DNA from: Neoarius graeffei
Lineage: Eukaryota > Chordata > Actinopteri > Siluriformes > Ariidae
DNA length: 64,000 bases
NCBI RefSeq assembly: GCF_027579695.1
Contig: NC_083581.1
Location: forward strand, 60,710,200-60,774,199
Direction: 5' to 3'
Part shown: positions 22,907 through 37,400 of the stretch, piece by piece
Layout: each line of letters opens with the position of its first letter
How positions within the stretch are numbered: the first letter of the stretch is position 1
The notes under the pieces: generated by a model
Databases searched by the model: none
What the model saw: the letters and a program-made list of their open reading frames with translations, nothing else
Told to the model about the DNA's origin: nothing
Program-made: the position numbers and the translations under genes

Positions 22907-25900
22907 TGCAGAATCTTAACACAACAGTGGGGCAGGACTGGTGCCTGGCTCTGCAAAGGCTCATCCGCATCAAAGAGGGTGAGATCCAGTGTGCCAACAA
23001 GTGTCGTTTGCGGTTAATGGTGCCTGGCAAGCCTGACAAGTGAGTAGTGAAGGGAACTGGAACAGGCTGGCAAATTGTCTTTGAATGTGGGCAGGCTTGC
23101 CCCAGGCTACACATTCATTCTGTTAAACGATTTAAAGCACTTTTCAGTTATTGGGAATGATTACCGGAGGGCTTCTGCTTTGTGGATTTGTTCTGGGGCT
23201 GCAGCTGCTCTCGATGTTGCCTGTTCATACAGCCAAATGGACTGGGCTGAGCTTAGCTTTGGCAACAGAACTTTGTTGGGAACAGATAGTTGAACAGCTG
23301 TTTATTAATCACCCAAGTGCCATTACAAAGTGTGATGGTTTCAGCAGTAGTACTTTTTTTTTCCTTATGATGTTTGCTTGTTTTCTTTGAGAGCATATAG
23401 GCCTATTAGAAATGTCTTTTCATTAAAGTGCTTTTATAAATGTGGTAAGAAATTATCACTGGAGCGTGGAGCTCGGGTAATCTGTTTTAGTGACAGCTGG
23501 TGTTGAATTCCTTATGGAACGTGTGTTTGCACATGTTTTTGCAGGTCTGGGCGTCCAGTCAGTTTTACAGTGGTTTTCAATACTCCCAGCCCAATCAGTA
23601 AAATCTCATGGGTCAATCGCTTGCATCTTGCTAAAGTTGCTCAAAGTAAGTAGATATCAGAAAGAAGTTGTCAAAAAGTCTCTACATCCTTCCCCTGGAT
23701 TTATCATTTTTCATCAGTTAAAATCCAAGTTGATGTGCAACACTTCTTGCTGTGTGTATAGGGGAAGAGAACTTGCCTGGTTGGGTATGTGCACAGGATG
23801 ATGAGAAAACTAAGCCTCCATTCTGGTGTCCGCTCCTGGCTTGCCGTGTACCTCTGTTCTCTCCAAAAACTCAAGATCTGAAGGTGAGACCCAATATGGA
23901 ACTCTTTAAAGTACTTGTACTCCATGGTCCTTGTGGTAGTAGAATGTTAAAAAGAGCACAGCACAATGATGTAACACAAAGACTGTATATGCACTCACTT
24001 TATTAGGAACACCCATACATCTGCTGTTTTATGCACTTCTCTAAATCAGCCAATCCCTTGACAGCAGCGCAACGCATAAAATCATGCAGATAGAAATCAA
24101 GAGCTTCAATTAATATTTACTTCAAACATCAGAGCGGGAAAAATTGTGATCACTGTGGCATGGCTGTTGGTCCCAGATAGACTGGTTTGAGTATTTCAGA
24201 AACTGCTGATTGCACAGAACAGTCTGTAGAGTTTACACAGAATGGTGCGAAAAACAAAAAACACTGAGTGAACGACTGTTCTGTGGGTGGAAACACCTTG
24301 GTGATAAGAGAGGACTGAGGAAAATGGCCAGATGGGTTTGAGCTGCCAGGAAGGATATAGTAACTCATATAATTACTCTGTACAACCGTGGTGAGCAGAA
24401 AAGCATCTTCTGCTATAGCAGAAGACCGCATTGGGTTCCACTCCTGCCAGCCAAGAACAGGAATCTTAGAATCAAGAACAAGTGCCTATTACAGTCGCCG
24501 GTGAGTACAGAGTAGACCAAGATAGTAGAGTACATGTAATAGATATCCATTGTCAATGGGTTCGAAAAGTGTTAAACTTCACCCCTCCCTGTCTCCCCTG
24601 CTCCGGTTGGTGATCAGTCATCTGGTGATTATACCTGAAACAAAGTTGCTTTGTCTCATTAGAAAATCAATGAAAAATGTCACAACAGTTTAGCAATAAC
24701 AAAACTGACCTCAGTCTCACTTTAATCACCAAAAGGATCATCTCATCTCATTATCTCTAGCTGCTTTATCCTGTTCTACAGGGTCGCAGGCAAGCTGGAG
24801 CCTATCCCAGCTGACTACGGGCGAAAGGCGGGGTACACCCTGGACAAGTCGCCAGGTCATCACAGGGCTGACACAGACACAGACAACCATTCACACTCAC
24901 ATTCACACCTACGGTCAATTTAGAGTCACCAGTTAACCTAACCTGCATGTCTTTGGACTGTGGGGGAAACCGGAGCACCCGGAGGAAACCCACGCGGACA
25001 CGGGGAGAACATGCAAACTCCGCACAGAAAGGCCCTCGTCGGCCACGGGGCTCGAACCCAGGACCTTCTTGCTGTGAAGCGACAGCGCTAACCACTACAC
25101 CACCATGCCGCCCCCAAAAGGATCAAATAAACTTAATTTAATTTTTGCATGTTCTCCCCGTGTCTGTGTGGGTTTCCTCCGAGTGCTCCGGTTTCCCCCA
25201 CAGTCCAAAGACATGCAGGTTAGGTTAATATGGAACGATCTTGGGCTGAGGTGCCCTTGAGCGAGGCGCCTAACTCCCAACTGCTCCCCAGGCGCTGTTA
25301 GCATGGCTGCCCACTGCTCTGGGTATGTGTGTGCTCATTGCTCACGTGTGTGTGCATGTGTGTATTCACTGCTTCAGATGGGTTAAATGCAGAGAGGAAT
25401 TTCACAAGTGTGTGATGAATAAAGTTGGGCTTTCTTTCTTTCTTAAAAATTGAAGTATCTACAATTTCTTATTGACGTGACTGGGTTCCTGTAATCTGCA
25501 TAAGGCGATAATGAATCTGCACTCCGTCTTACAAAACCCATGTGACACAGCCCCAGAAGTAATTAAGAGCTCTTGGGTGTCATCAGTCCTCTCTGACACT
25601 GCTATTTGGATAGCTGTGATGAGTTTGCTTTTGGTAATTAAAAGTACTGAGGTCCTGTAGAACTATTTTCCAAAAACTGATCTTCAGGCCTCACAGGCAG
25701 TCCACATTTGTGCTCTCTATCTGCTTGGAACACACACCAGATTTTCATTGTTATTATCGATGATATGTTACAGGTGTGCTAGGAGAAAAATGTAGCTGTC
25801 TGGAGTAGTATGAAGGTTTGGAAAACTGATTACTGCTCACTTTAAGTAAACGTAGTTGGTGTAGTAAATGAACTACAAGGACAAGCAATGTCTTTGATTA

Positions 25901-28900
25901 AGATCCTCAGATCTCTTCCATGTGGGGGGAAAAAACCTTGCTCTAGATTTTGCAGGGAAAGTATAATTAATTTGGAATACATTTATGTATTTTATAATTC
26001 CCTCAAATGGCATTCCGTAGTATTTTAGTGTATTTATGATGTTCAGAACATGAATTTTAACATGACATATTGTGATCAGGGGACAGTACGGTGGTGTCGT
26101 GGTTAGCACTGTTGCCTTACAGCAAGAAGGTTCTGGGTTCGAGCCCAGCGGCTGACGAGGGCCTTTCTGTGTGGAGTTTGCATGTTCTCCCCATGTCTGT
26201 GTGGGTTTCCTCCAGGTGCTCCGGTTTCCTCCACAGTCCAAAGACATGCAGGTTAGGTTAATTGGTGGCTCTAAATTGACCGTAGGTGTGAGTGTGAATG
26301 GTTGTTTGTCTCTGTGTCAGCTCTGCGATGACCTGGCGACTTGCCCAGGGTGTACCCCACCTTTCGCCCGTAGTCAGCTGGGATAGGCTCCAGCTTGCCT
26401 GCGACTCTGCACAGGATAAGCAGCTACAGATGATGGATGGATGGATGGATGGATGGATGGATGGATGGATATTGCGATCATATCAAGCTGTCAGCCAGTG
26501 ACTTAATATTGCTCCTCGCATGAGTTCATATTTATTCAAGTTCGAGGTCAGAATTGAGCATAGCTCAGATATGTCTTTGTATTCAGCAAATTTGTCCTAC
26601 CTGTGCAAATCTAACACAAGTCTGTAATAATGCCTGAAGTCTGAATACCAAAGTGCGCCATTTCATGATTAACTCCTCACTGTGCATGTGTTACTCAACT
26701 AGAAATATACTTATCACTTTATTAGAGATCTATAATGTGTTTAGTTTTTCTTCTCTTCACATTTTACTTCCATTCTAATATTATGCCCCTTCTAATAACA
26801 TTTGAAAAACACTTAATGGATTTCGGCAGCACGGTGTTGTAGTGGTTAGCACTGTCGCCTCACAGCAAGAAGGTCCTGGGTTTGAGCCCAGTGGCTGACG
26901 GGGGCCTTTCTGTGTGGAGTTTGCATGTTCTCCCCACATGTCTGCGTGGGTTTCCTCCACAGTCCAAAGACATGCAGGTTAGGCTAATTGGTGGCTCCAA
27001 ATTGACAGTAGGTGTGAATGTGAGTGTGAATGGTTGTCTGTCTCTATGTGTCAGCCCTGCGATAACCTGGCAACTTGTCCAGGGTGTACCCCGTCTCTCA
27101 CCCATAGTCAGCTGGGACAGGTTCCAGCTTGCCTGCGACCCTGCACAGGATAAGTGGTTACAGATAATGGATGGATAGATTAGTGGATTTCTCCAGTTTT
27201 TTTTTCTTTCCAACCTTATCTTTTTACTGTATCTATTTCAACTCTATATCAACATATAATGGAAGTACAAGAGCATCTTTTGAAGTGGAAGGTGTTGTTA
27301 TGGAGTGTTATCCAACTTCACTCACTTCTTCCAGCTTGTCCCACTTATGTGCGTGGGGTCGCTGCCATGTAGACCCTATTGATCCACACGTCACATTAAT
27401 TGGAGCATAGTTTTACGCCCAATGCTCTTCCTGCCACAACCCTCCCATTTCTAGGCTTGGGAAACAACCATTCTCTCACACACAGACACACACGAACAAT
27501 TAATAGTAGCCAGTTAACCTAACCTGCATGTCTTTGGACTGTGGGGGAAGCCAGAGCACCCGGAGGAAACCCACGCAGACACGGGTAGAACATGCAAACT
27601 CCACACAGAATGGCACCCGTCAGCCACTGGGCTCGAACCCAGAACCACCACCTTTCTGTGAGGCGACAGTGCTAACTACTGCACCACCGTGCCGCCTGGA
27701 GTGTTATCCAACTTTAAAAAAAAAAAGGACTAATACATTACAAAATGATTCTGGTCACCAGCTTTCAGTGAGGTGCAATTGGTCTACACTGGTAATGCTT
27801 TAGTACAAATTCTTTCCAAGTGCAAAACTTTGACTAAAGAATTCATGAAGGTGAGCTAAACAAACAAAACTTATGTCTTGCGTAAACATTTATTGACTGC
27901 TGTAACAGCTACTCTTAGACTTTCATTAAAAGTGAGTTTCAAGACAATGGATGTTTGGTCTTTTCCCAGAATAGAGGAACGGTAATTGTATTACAGATGC
28001 AATACATAGTGATTAGGAAGGTGATTAGGTAAGTGATAAGCAGGGCTTTGAACCAGAATTTTTTTCCTATTGGTTCGTTCCGAACAGAAACGGAATTTTA
28101 ACGTTTCCGGTTTTGGGTTCCACCATTAAATAGACGTTCCCGAACCGGTTAGAACAAAAAAATTTAGTTCCCGGAACGGTTAATTACGTTCCCTGTCAGC
28201 TGTTTAACAAATGGCTATAAAATTATGTCTCTGTCTCATCCAGCTTAAGCCAAATGTAGGCTAATTCTATTACAACCTTCATTAAATAAGACAAGAAATA
28301 ATTCAAAACAATTATTATTTCAAATGTTGGCGATTTGGATTCTCAGTATGTCTTCCCATCTACACAAACAGAAAAAGTGCCAAAAATGAAAGATAATTCG
28401 TTTAGTGTGTTACCAAAGGCTAGTCAGGCCCTATAGAGGGCTACCGCATGACGTCACCGCGCCGCGAGATTTTGTTAGGCGCCATATTGGAAGACCAAGT
28501 ACACATCTATGCAAGTACATACATACATAAAACAAACTACACCTGAAATGTAGCCAGGGCCGGTTCTGCCCTAATCTGGACCTGGGTGCAACATCGCGCA
28601 ACCCCCCCCCCCCCCCCCCCCCCCCCAAAAAAAAACACCAGTCTAAATCAGGACAACCATCACATAACTATAACTATAAACATTTTATATCAACTATTTT
28701 AACTAAATGGGCTATAATAAATAAGCCTGCAGGCAGCCACGGCGGGCTGCCTCAGAAAAGTAACCATTCAATGACACAACTGAAAGCCTGCAGCCACGGT
28801 GGGCTGCCTCAGAAAAGTAACCATTTGTCCTACCTTAAAACTCGTTTTGCATTTTCTGCCTCCTTTTTTGTATTTTCGACCCTCCGTTTATTTTCTTTCC

Positions 28901-31900
28901 TTTTCTGAAAACCCGATTTGTGTCCAGACATTTTGTTCTGCTACCAACGAACTAACTCGTCAGGTCTCGTCTCTCGAGCCCGCGATGATTCCCGTGGGAA
29001 GGGCAACAATTGATACATTTTTACAAACAGCCAATAGGGAGGTTGCAACGTTCAGGCTCTTCTTTGCTCAGACACTCAGTAATGCACTTACTCACTTATT
29101 ACCACGTGGAGACGTGATAGTAGTCCACCTTCCCGCTCTCTCCATTCAGTCAGCAAACGTCACACAGGAAGTGAACCCCAGCGGGTCATAGAAACTTGCG
29201 CAGGAGAAGAATGACTTTTTTATTTGTAGGCTACGGAAACTTTGAGGAACGAAATAAAAACCAGTATTAACCGGTTACCATTATTTTTAATAAGCGTTTC
29301 TGTTCCGGAACATAAAAAATAATAAAGTTTCTGGTTTCGTTTCTGTTCCATGTGAAATAGAAAAAGTTCCCGGTTTTCATTTTCGTTCCTTGAACCGGTT
29401 CAAAGCCCTGGTGATAAGTAATGCTTTTTTTAAGGAATAGCCAAGGTAAGCATACAGGTGTACTGTATAGTGAGCCAAACGTAGTTATTGAGTACTATTT
29501 TGGTGATTTCAGGGAGATTTGAACCTACGGGTGCTACAGGGAAGGAAACTTAATACCATGCATTTTGAGGTACAATTGGTATGCCCTGACAGTCTTTTGT
29601 GTGTCGCAGCCTGTAATTTATAACTTATTTTACCTTAGTCAAACTCCCTGATGTCTTGCTCTTTAGGTGTGGCACCTCAGCATGGAGAAGTAGGGCATGT
29701 TACAAGTGCAAAGCTTCAACGGAATACAAATAATGGAGAAAACAACTACTGGCTGCCAGGGAAAAAAATCCAAGTCCATAAGGAATGGCACACGAGTTGT
29801 AGACGTAGGGCAGCAATTACAGCGTACAAGTCCTTAGTTGATTGAGTGGATCAAGAAGAATTGAATTTGATGACTTCATCCTGGCGTGTAAAACGTTGCC
29901 ATGCTCTGAATGTGTATTCAGCAGTTGAGTGTGAGAGAACACAAGCAAATAAGTGGCTGTTTATCCAGGCTGTGGCAGAGACAATGTAAGAAAACGCCTG
30001 AAAAGTGAACATGGCTGTGTCTTCACTATTGTAATATAACCTCTACCCTCACTTCAAAGTAAAGCAATCAAAATTCAATGGAGTAGAAAGCTAAAGTAGG
30101 TTAGAAGAAAGGGGGGGGGGTCTCATTGACAGGTAATTCAATGTTCTTAGCTCTCTTGTGCTAGCTTTTGGGTTTGCGCAGAAATAAATTTAATCACAAA
30201 AGGAAAAAAAAAAACCTGCTAGTAAAACTTCAAACTGACTGGAAGCGGCATACCTGCAGCATTTCATCACATTCGGATGGAAAGTGAGATTGCCTACAAT
30301 CAAGCCCCAATATAAATAGTTCTAACCAGCTAATTAATGCACATATTAAATAAGCCTGACATTTTCATAGAAAGGAAAGCAGAAAGAACATGCCCCGAAG
30401 ATAATTCTAGATTAATGCAGCTCCTACTGAGCTAATTCAGATAGAAAGGAAAGTATGTTGGCTGTTGTACTGTACATCAGAGAGCCACAGTGCACACTCG
30501 GCAGGGTCCAGTGTAAGTGCACACACTCCCATAACAACGTGCCTTTGTTTCATACAACCGGCAGCGCCGCAAAGAATACATCATCGGTATTATTTTTTCC
30601 TACAACAATGAAACTGAATCTGTTTCTAATCACATTTTATGACAGAAACATCACTGGGCTGTCTTACAGCTGACTAAACAAATATTATACTGCTGTACCA
30701 CTGCTATAGTTTACTGCATTTTTACTGTATTAATTAAGATCAGCCTAGTGTTAGCAAGGTGCAACACTTCCATAGTTATGAGGAAATGGGAGACAGGCTT
30801 GTGACAACTCAATGTGCGTTTTAGTAGCTCATCCGGCAGACAGGCGATGAGTTTATGCCTTCATGTGTCGTCCGTCTGGTGTCCTCCACATTTCATGAAA
30901 ATCACTTCACCGATTTTTTTTTTTTTATTCTTTTTGGCAGGAAGGTAGGTCTGCCTGGGGTGCATATAGCTTCTACCCAAATTTGCATAATTGCAATTAA
31001 TAATGAAGATATGGAGTAATTAAGCCCTAATGAGCAACTTCCACACGAATCACATCTTCTCCCTCAATTCTTCACTGATTTTGATTCTTTCTGGCATGAA
31101 GGTAGGGGTAACTAGAGTGCATATAACTTCTACCCATATTTGATTAATTACAAATATTAATGAACTCATGGACTAATTAAGCCTTAATGAGCGTCCATCC
31201 ATTATCCATAACCGCTTATCCTGTGCAGGGTCGCAGGCAAGCTGGAACCTATCCCAGCTGACTATGGGCGAGAGGTGGGGTACACCCTGGACAAGTCGCC
31301 AGGTCATCGCAGGGCTGACAAACAACCATTCACACTCACATTCACACCTACAGTCAATTTAGAGCCACCAGTTAACCTAACCTGCATGTCTTTGGACTGT
31401 GGGGGAAACCAGAGCACCCAGAGGAAGCCCATGCAGACATGGGGAGAGCATGCAAACTCCATAAAGAAAGGCCCCCGTTGGCCACTGGGCTCAAATCCAG
31501 AACCTTGTTGTGAGGCAACAGCGCTAACCACTACACCACCGTGCTGCCCTGCCTTAATGAGCAGTTCAACAAAAATCACTTCTTGATCAATTCCTCGCCG
31601 TTTTGGATTCTTTCTGCCAAATAAGTCGATATTCCTAGAGTGTATATACTGTAGCTTGTCTATAGTCTATACACTAAAATATATAGTCTATATTTATTGT
31701 GCAAGGTGGCCCACTTTAGATTGTTCCTTCTGGACTAGACGGGGCTGGAGTGAGCTATGCCATCATTGACCGTCTCCTTTCACTTGCTTTCACTTTTCGG
31801 TGTTGAGATGTTCAGCTCTCTCCTCTCTGGTTACCGGCTTCTCTTTCTGTAAGAACACAAGAGAGACACACACACACACAAATTGCTGGTAATCCTACAC

Positions 31901-34458
31901 AGGTGAGACTCATCACGTTTTACCTGCTGGTTCAACCTGCCTCCTCTCCATCCACAAATGACGCTCGATCACACCCCTGCTGCCACACAGGAATTTTTTC
32001 CTTATTACAGATACACAAATTATAATACATTACATACAGGAAATGTGAACATTAGCAACTGTGTTTAATTTGTCTCTTTTCCTTCTCACACTTTTTTTTT
32101 TTTTGATGTTTAAAAAAGTTTTAAAGGAGCACTTTTTAACTTCTGAGCTTTCAGCTGCCTTTGATATTAATTGAAATTTTAGAGAAAACATTGCATTCCT
32201 TTGAAAACATCATCCCCTTTCCCTTGAACTGAGAATACTGCATATGCTGTGCATTGCTTTGAAAGGAAAATTGGCTGATTGATCAGCTTTTTTCCAGTTC
32301 TGCACAGGACTGATTTCTGGACTGGAAAAATGTGAACAGAAGCCGAAAATGAACAAATTAGCTCGATCCACTGTAAGCTTTTAAACTTTGTAAACTACAC
32401 ATCCAACCATAATGATGCTCAGAGGTGGGAAGTAATAATGTATAATCACTTCTGATCTTTCTTGCGTTCCTTTTTTTTTTTTCTTTTCTTCATCTTTTGA
32501 CTTTGACTTACTTGATTTCAAGAGAAAATCTCTAACTTCTGTTCACTACAACTTCAAGCACTACATTTCTCTATAATCATTAATGACATTGTGATTCTTT
32601 TTTAGCATCAGATTGCGTCAAAGCTAACAAATGTAAATTTTAATGCGAACTAATACCCATTAATGTGATCTTATTTGTACACTTTGTATTTATCAGGGCA
32701 GTTTATGTTGTGACAACTAGCTATTAGCATTCACCTAGTTTGTATTATCATAAAAGCAAACATTTGAAAGATTAGCAATAAAGCTGTTGTTATTTAGCTA
32801 TAGCTAATGTTTTCCCACATTCTTTGATTCCTTGGTAAAAAAAAAAAAAAGAGGCACTAATTAACAATCAGCAAATAAGATGGGTGTCTTTTTCTTCTGT
32901 GAAACTTTCTTGTAATTTTACTTTCATACTTTGTTTATACTTTTCTGCTTGAACGCCACTGAAGCTGTACTTCAACCTTTACTAGAGTATTTATTTCGAT
33001 GAGTACCGTTGATTGTGCTGTATAAATACATAAGTGTTCTTTGATTGCACTTTCTGCTGTGCTGTACTGATATTATAGACCAGCCTTGGACTGCATGTAA
33101 TGATGTACATATCCTCTTACTCCACAGCTCCAGATGGCCCTTCACAATCCAGTTCAGTGTGCTCTGCTGGGTTTCTCTGCAGCCAGTACCTCTCTGCCTC
33201 AGGGCTATCTCTGGGTGAGCATGTCTCCATTACATTACAGTGTCATCAGTAACAAACATCTTTAGTAATCATTAGTGCAGTTCTTCATGTCAAGTTTTTT
33301 TTTTTAAATAGTCCGAACCATTTATCCGCTTTGACTTGTTTGCAAATTAAGGTTCATGAGCTCATTTAAACTCGTCATTGTCAACTCTTATATGTTGCAT
33401 CTCTGCTTTTAATAGATTCATTCACAATAATAATAATAAATAATAATAATAATACCTTACAAAATTTAAGCATGACCTAACTGTCTTAGAAAAAGTCTGT
33501 CTGTCATAAATATAAGCTGGATTCTGACACTGGTATGATTTTGCTTTGTGAATATCCACTTCTATTGACTAAAGGAACTAGGTTGTGGATTTACACCAAT
33601 GCCCCGTCATATTTAATGCTGACGATTTGTTTCTTATTCGTTCTTTTATAACCCTGTTTCCCAAAAAGTTGGGATACTGTGTAAAATATAAATAAAGCCA
33701 GAATGCAGTGTAGGTACAGCACATCTCCTCAACTACGTCTCCCATAACTCCCTCACTTCCTGCCCCGGACAATATCCACCTCATCTTTCACTGCGCCACG
33801 ATTGGGTAGCGTACTACTATGAATCGTGACGCAAGCTCGCCAATAAATTGGGTGGGCCAAACAATTTTCACTCTCTCTCTGACTGATTTCACCGTTGGTA
33901 TTAAAGAGATACTACTCCCTGCAGGCAGAAACAAAGGAACAAGCACGCATTGTTGTATGGACCACTGGCCACGGTTAAAAGTACCTCAGTCGCATTGTTT
34001 TGCTTTTGTTGTGTTTGAAACCGGTTACTGTTATTACTACACCATAATAACGCAAAATAGGAAGATTAGAGGCGAGTAGTTCCCTCCACGTCTTCAGCCA
34101 ACGAACATTCAACCAAGGACCTTCTGGATCAACGAGATCTCGCCCAGGAAAGACTTCTGCAACATAGTAGATCTGCATTAAACTGAATTAAAGATGTGCT
34201 CCGCACTTTTCAGAAGAATACATAGAAACGAAGGATCATCGACGAACTCCTTCAGCCGCCACGCAAGAGCAGTCCCAAGTAAGGCTGGCATTTGGGCAAT
34301 GTTAGTCTTAGCTTGATTAGTTTATGTGAAAAGTGCTACTTAAACCTAAGGTTGTTTCATGTGTGTGCATAATAATCACATAGCTTTGGTGTGATCATAT
34401 GTTATTGTATTTCTCAGTTTTACTCTGGTAGATAGATTTTGCATGCCCTATCTCTCTT

Positions 34459-34499
<41 letters not shown>

Positions 34500-37400
34500 A
34501 ACACCCTCTTACCACGCACCATTGTACACACACCTCAGCATTCAGTCTTCAGTAAACTTTGGGGTGATTAGGTCATTGGATAACTAAGCTAGTCCTTTGT
34601 TAAAATCCTTTGTCTAATCAGTCATACAGAGCGCCTACAGTCCCCTACCCCACCTTTAGCGAACATTCCACTCACTGGCATACACCTTTTGTGGACCTTT
34701 TGCATACGCGTCACTCAAACTCTCTTGTCTCCTCCCTCTCCTCCTCTCTCTCCCTTCCTCCTACTTTCACCCAGCGCACAGCCATGCCATTGTACACGCC
34801 CAGATGCTCATTCTCTCACACGCAGACAGACAACATCTCCCTCTCTCACTTAGCATACAACCTTTGTTAACCATTAGCTTGCAAACACATACACACACAC
34901 CTACTTCCGCACTTATACACACAGTATTACTACCTCATCATCATTTTGTGCCTTGATTATTGAACTGTTGCTAGAATTGTTGAATGTACCTGACCAGTAT
35001 TATCCTCACTTGATTTTGTCATTTTAATAAATTAGATATTTACAAGAAACTGTGTCTTGTCTGTTTTGCTGCAGTATTACCTGAAGCTATCCTCTGCCAT
35101 CAAAGAATTCACATTGCCTTCACTGATCTAGTGTATCACTAGAGTAATTAATTCTTTAATTTAAAAATTAATAGAAATATTGATTAGTAAAATTAATGAA
35201 CTGATAGTTTGAGACTAATTGTATGAGACTGATTTAATAATGCAATTGCACCTACAGCAATGATTTGCAAATCATGGAAACCCTATATTTCATTGAAAAT
35301 AGAAGAATGACAACATATCTAGTGTTGAAATCAAGAAATTTTATTGTCCTTTGAAAATTATACGCTCGTTTTAAATTTGATATCAGCTACATGTTTTTAA
35401 AAAAAAGTTGGGACAGGGGCATGTTTAGCACTGTGTTGCATCACCTCTTCTTTTAACAACACTCTGTAAACATTTGGGAACTGAGGAGACCAACTGTAGT
35501 TTTGAAAGTGAAATTGTCCCTTTCTTGCCTGATATATGATTTCTGCTGCTCAACAGTTCAGGGTCTCTTTTGTTATATTTTTCATATTCATAATGTGCCA
35601 AATGGTATGAATGGGAGACAGATCTGAACTGCAGGCAGGCCAGTTTAGTACCTGGACTCTTTTACTACAGAGTCATGCAGTTGTAATATGTGCAGAAAGT
35701 GGTTCGGTACCGTATGGTCTTGCTGAAATAAGCAAAGGCTTCCCTGAATGAGATTTTGTCTGGATGGCAGCGTGTTGCTCCAAAACCTGTATATATCATT
35801 CAGCATTAATGTTACTTTCCAAGATGTGCAAGCTCCCCAAGTCATGTGCACTAATGCACACTCATACCATCACAGATGCTGGCTTTTGAACTGTGCACTG
35901 ATAAAAGCCAAATGCTCTCCTCTTTCGCCTAGAGATGCAGTGTCCATGATTTCCTAAAAGAATTGCAAATGCCGATTCATCAGACCACAGGACAGTTTTC
36001 CACTTCGCCTCAGTCCATTGTAAATGAGCTCAGGCCCAGAGAAGGTGGTGGTGTTTCTGGATATTGTTTATATATGGTTTTAACTTGCATTTGTAGATGC
36101 AGTGATGACTGTATTCACAGATTATGGCATTTGAAAGTGTTCCTGAGCCTATGCGGCAATTTCCACTACAGAAATTGGGGCGGCACTGTGGTGCAGTGGT
36201 TAGCACCGTCACCTCACCGCAAGAAGGTTCTGGGTTCAAACCTCACGACCGACAGGGGCCTTTCTGTGTGTAGTTTGCATGCTCTCCCTGTGTCTGCATG
36301 GGTTTCCCCCACTTGTCAAAGAGCTGTGGATGAGGTAAAATACCCAGCCACTGGGGTTTGCACAAGCCAGTGCATACTTAGTGCCAGTCCCAAACCTGGA
36401 TAAATTGGGGAGGGTTGAAAGAATGCCAACATACCTACTGCCAAAGTTTAAACCGACCACTCATTGCCATGATTAGTATGAATAAAGGCAATTAATGTGA
36501 TTAAAAAAAAAAAAGATTTTAAAAAACAAAATTGTGTCGGTTTGTAATGCAGTGCTGCCTGAGGACCCGAAGATCACAAGCATGCAGTTTTGGTTTTCAT
36601 CCTCTTCCCTTGCGTACAAGAGAGTTCCCTGGATTCTCTGAATCTTTTAATGATATTATGTACCATAGATGATGCGATTCCCAATTTTTTTATTTATTTT
36701 TTTTACAATTTTACATTGAGGAATGTTATTCTTAAATTGTCACACTATTTGCCCATGCAGTCTTTCACAGAGTGGTGAACCCCTCCCCATCTTTACTTCT
36801 GAGAGACTCCACCTCTCTGGGATGCTTTTTTTTTTATACCCGATCATGTCACTGACCTGTAGCCAATTAACCAAATTAGCTGTGAGATGTTTATTTTTTC
36901 CTTTTAGCATTGCACAACCAGTCTTTTGTTGCCCCGTTCCAACCTTTTTGAAACATGTTGCTGGCATTAAATTCAAACTCGGCATGCATTTTGAAAATAA
37001 ATAAATAAAGCTATTTTCCTCCCAAGATTAATCTTTTCCAAGGATGGTGAAGGCTAACACGTGCTTCCTCTGAGACATTTAAGTGGCTTTTTGAAACTTC
37101 TTTATGAACTGTTGATCATGCGATGTCATAGGGCAGCATAGCACACTTGAAGGAAAGCACTATCTACCCTCTTCTGCATACATAAGATTACAGACACCCG
37201 CACTTGGTTAGCATTGCTGTGCTTGACAGTGGTGTGAGATTGTCCTTTCTCCTACACAGGCCAGTTTTGCTTCATCAGAATTCAAACTTGTGATTTCCCA
37301 GCGATATGCTCCCGGCCAAACACTTTTCTGTTTTGCTACTCAGGAGCTGGTTATAACATATTGTATTTTTACTCTTCGCTTTTAACTAAACTTTTTGTCG

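Larger units (their letters stand above)
28041..29410 (-). mobile_element. Non-autonomous hAT element, 1,370 bp
   Basis: The ends are CAGGGCTTTGAACC and GGTTCAAAGCCCTG, with an exact 8-bp duplication gtgataag at 28033-28040 and 29411-29418. Subterminal GTTCCGAAC-type blocks are also inverted. Inside are a poly-C run (28604-28626), a 60-bp tandem duplication (28726-28825) and the minus-strand exon below. No hAT catalytic domain is present. Confidence 0.92.
33650..37010 (-). mobile_element. Decayed Tc1-family element with nested LTR-like and V-SINE insertions
   Basis: The left end aaccctgtttcccaaaaagt resumes after the insert as gcaatgatttgcaaatcatg. On the minus strand 35400-37000 holds scrambled transposase sequence, including a part reading [16 protein letters not shown] (near 36790-36740). 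The right end is truncated. It belongs to the same broad group as the element at 42057. Confidence 0.7.

Noticed and set aside
28799..29191. 130-codon plus-strand ORF inside the hAT element
   Set aside because: It is antisense to the recognised first exon and has no family resemblance.
33819..34870. Two ORFs in the LTR-like insertion
   Set aside because: They have no motif, overlap low-complexity CT sequence, and the element shows no coding homology.
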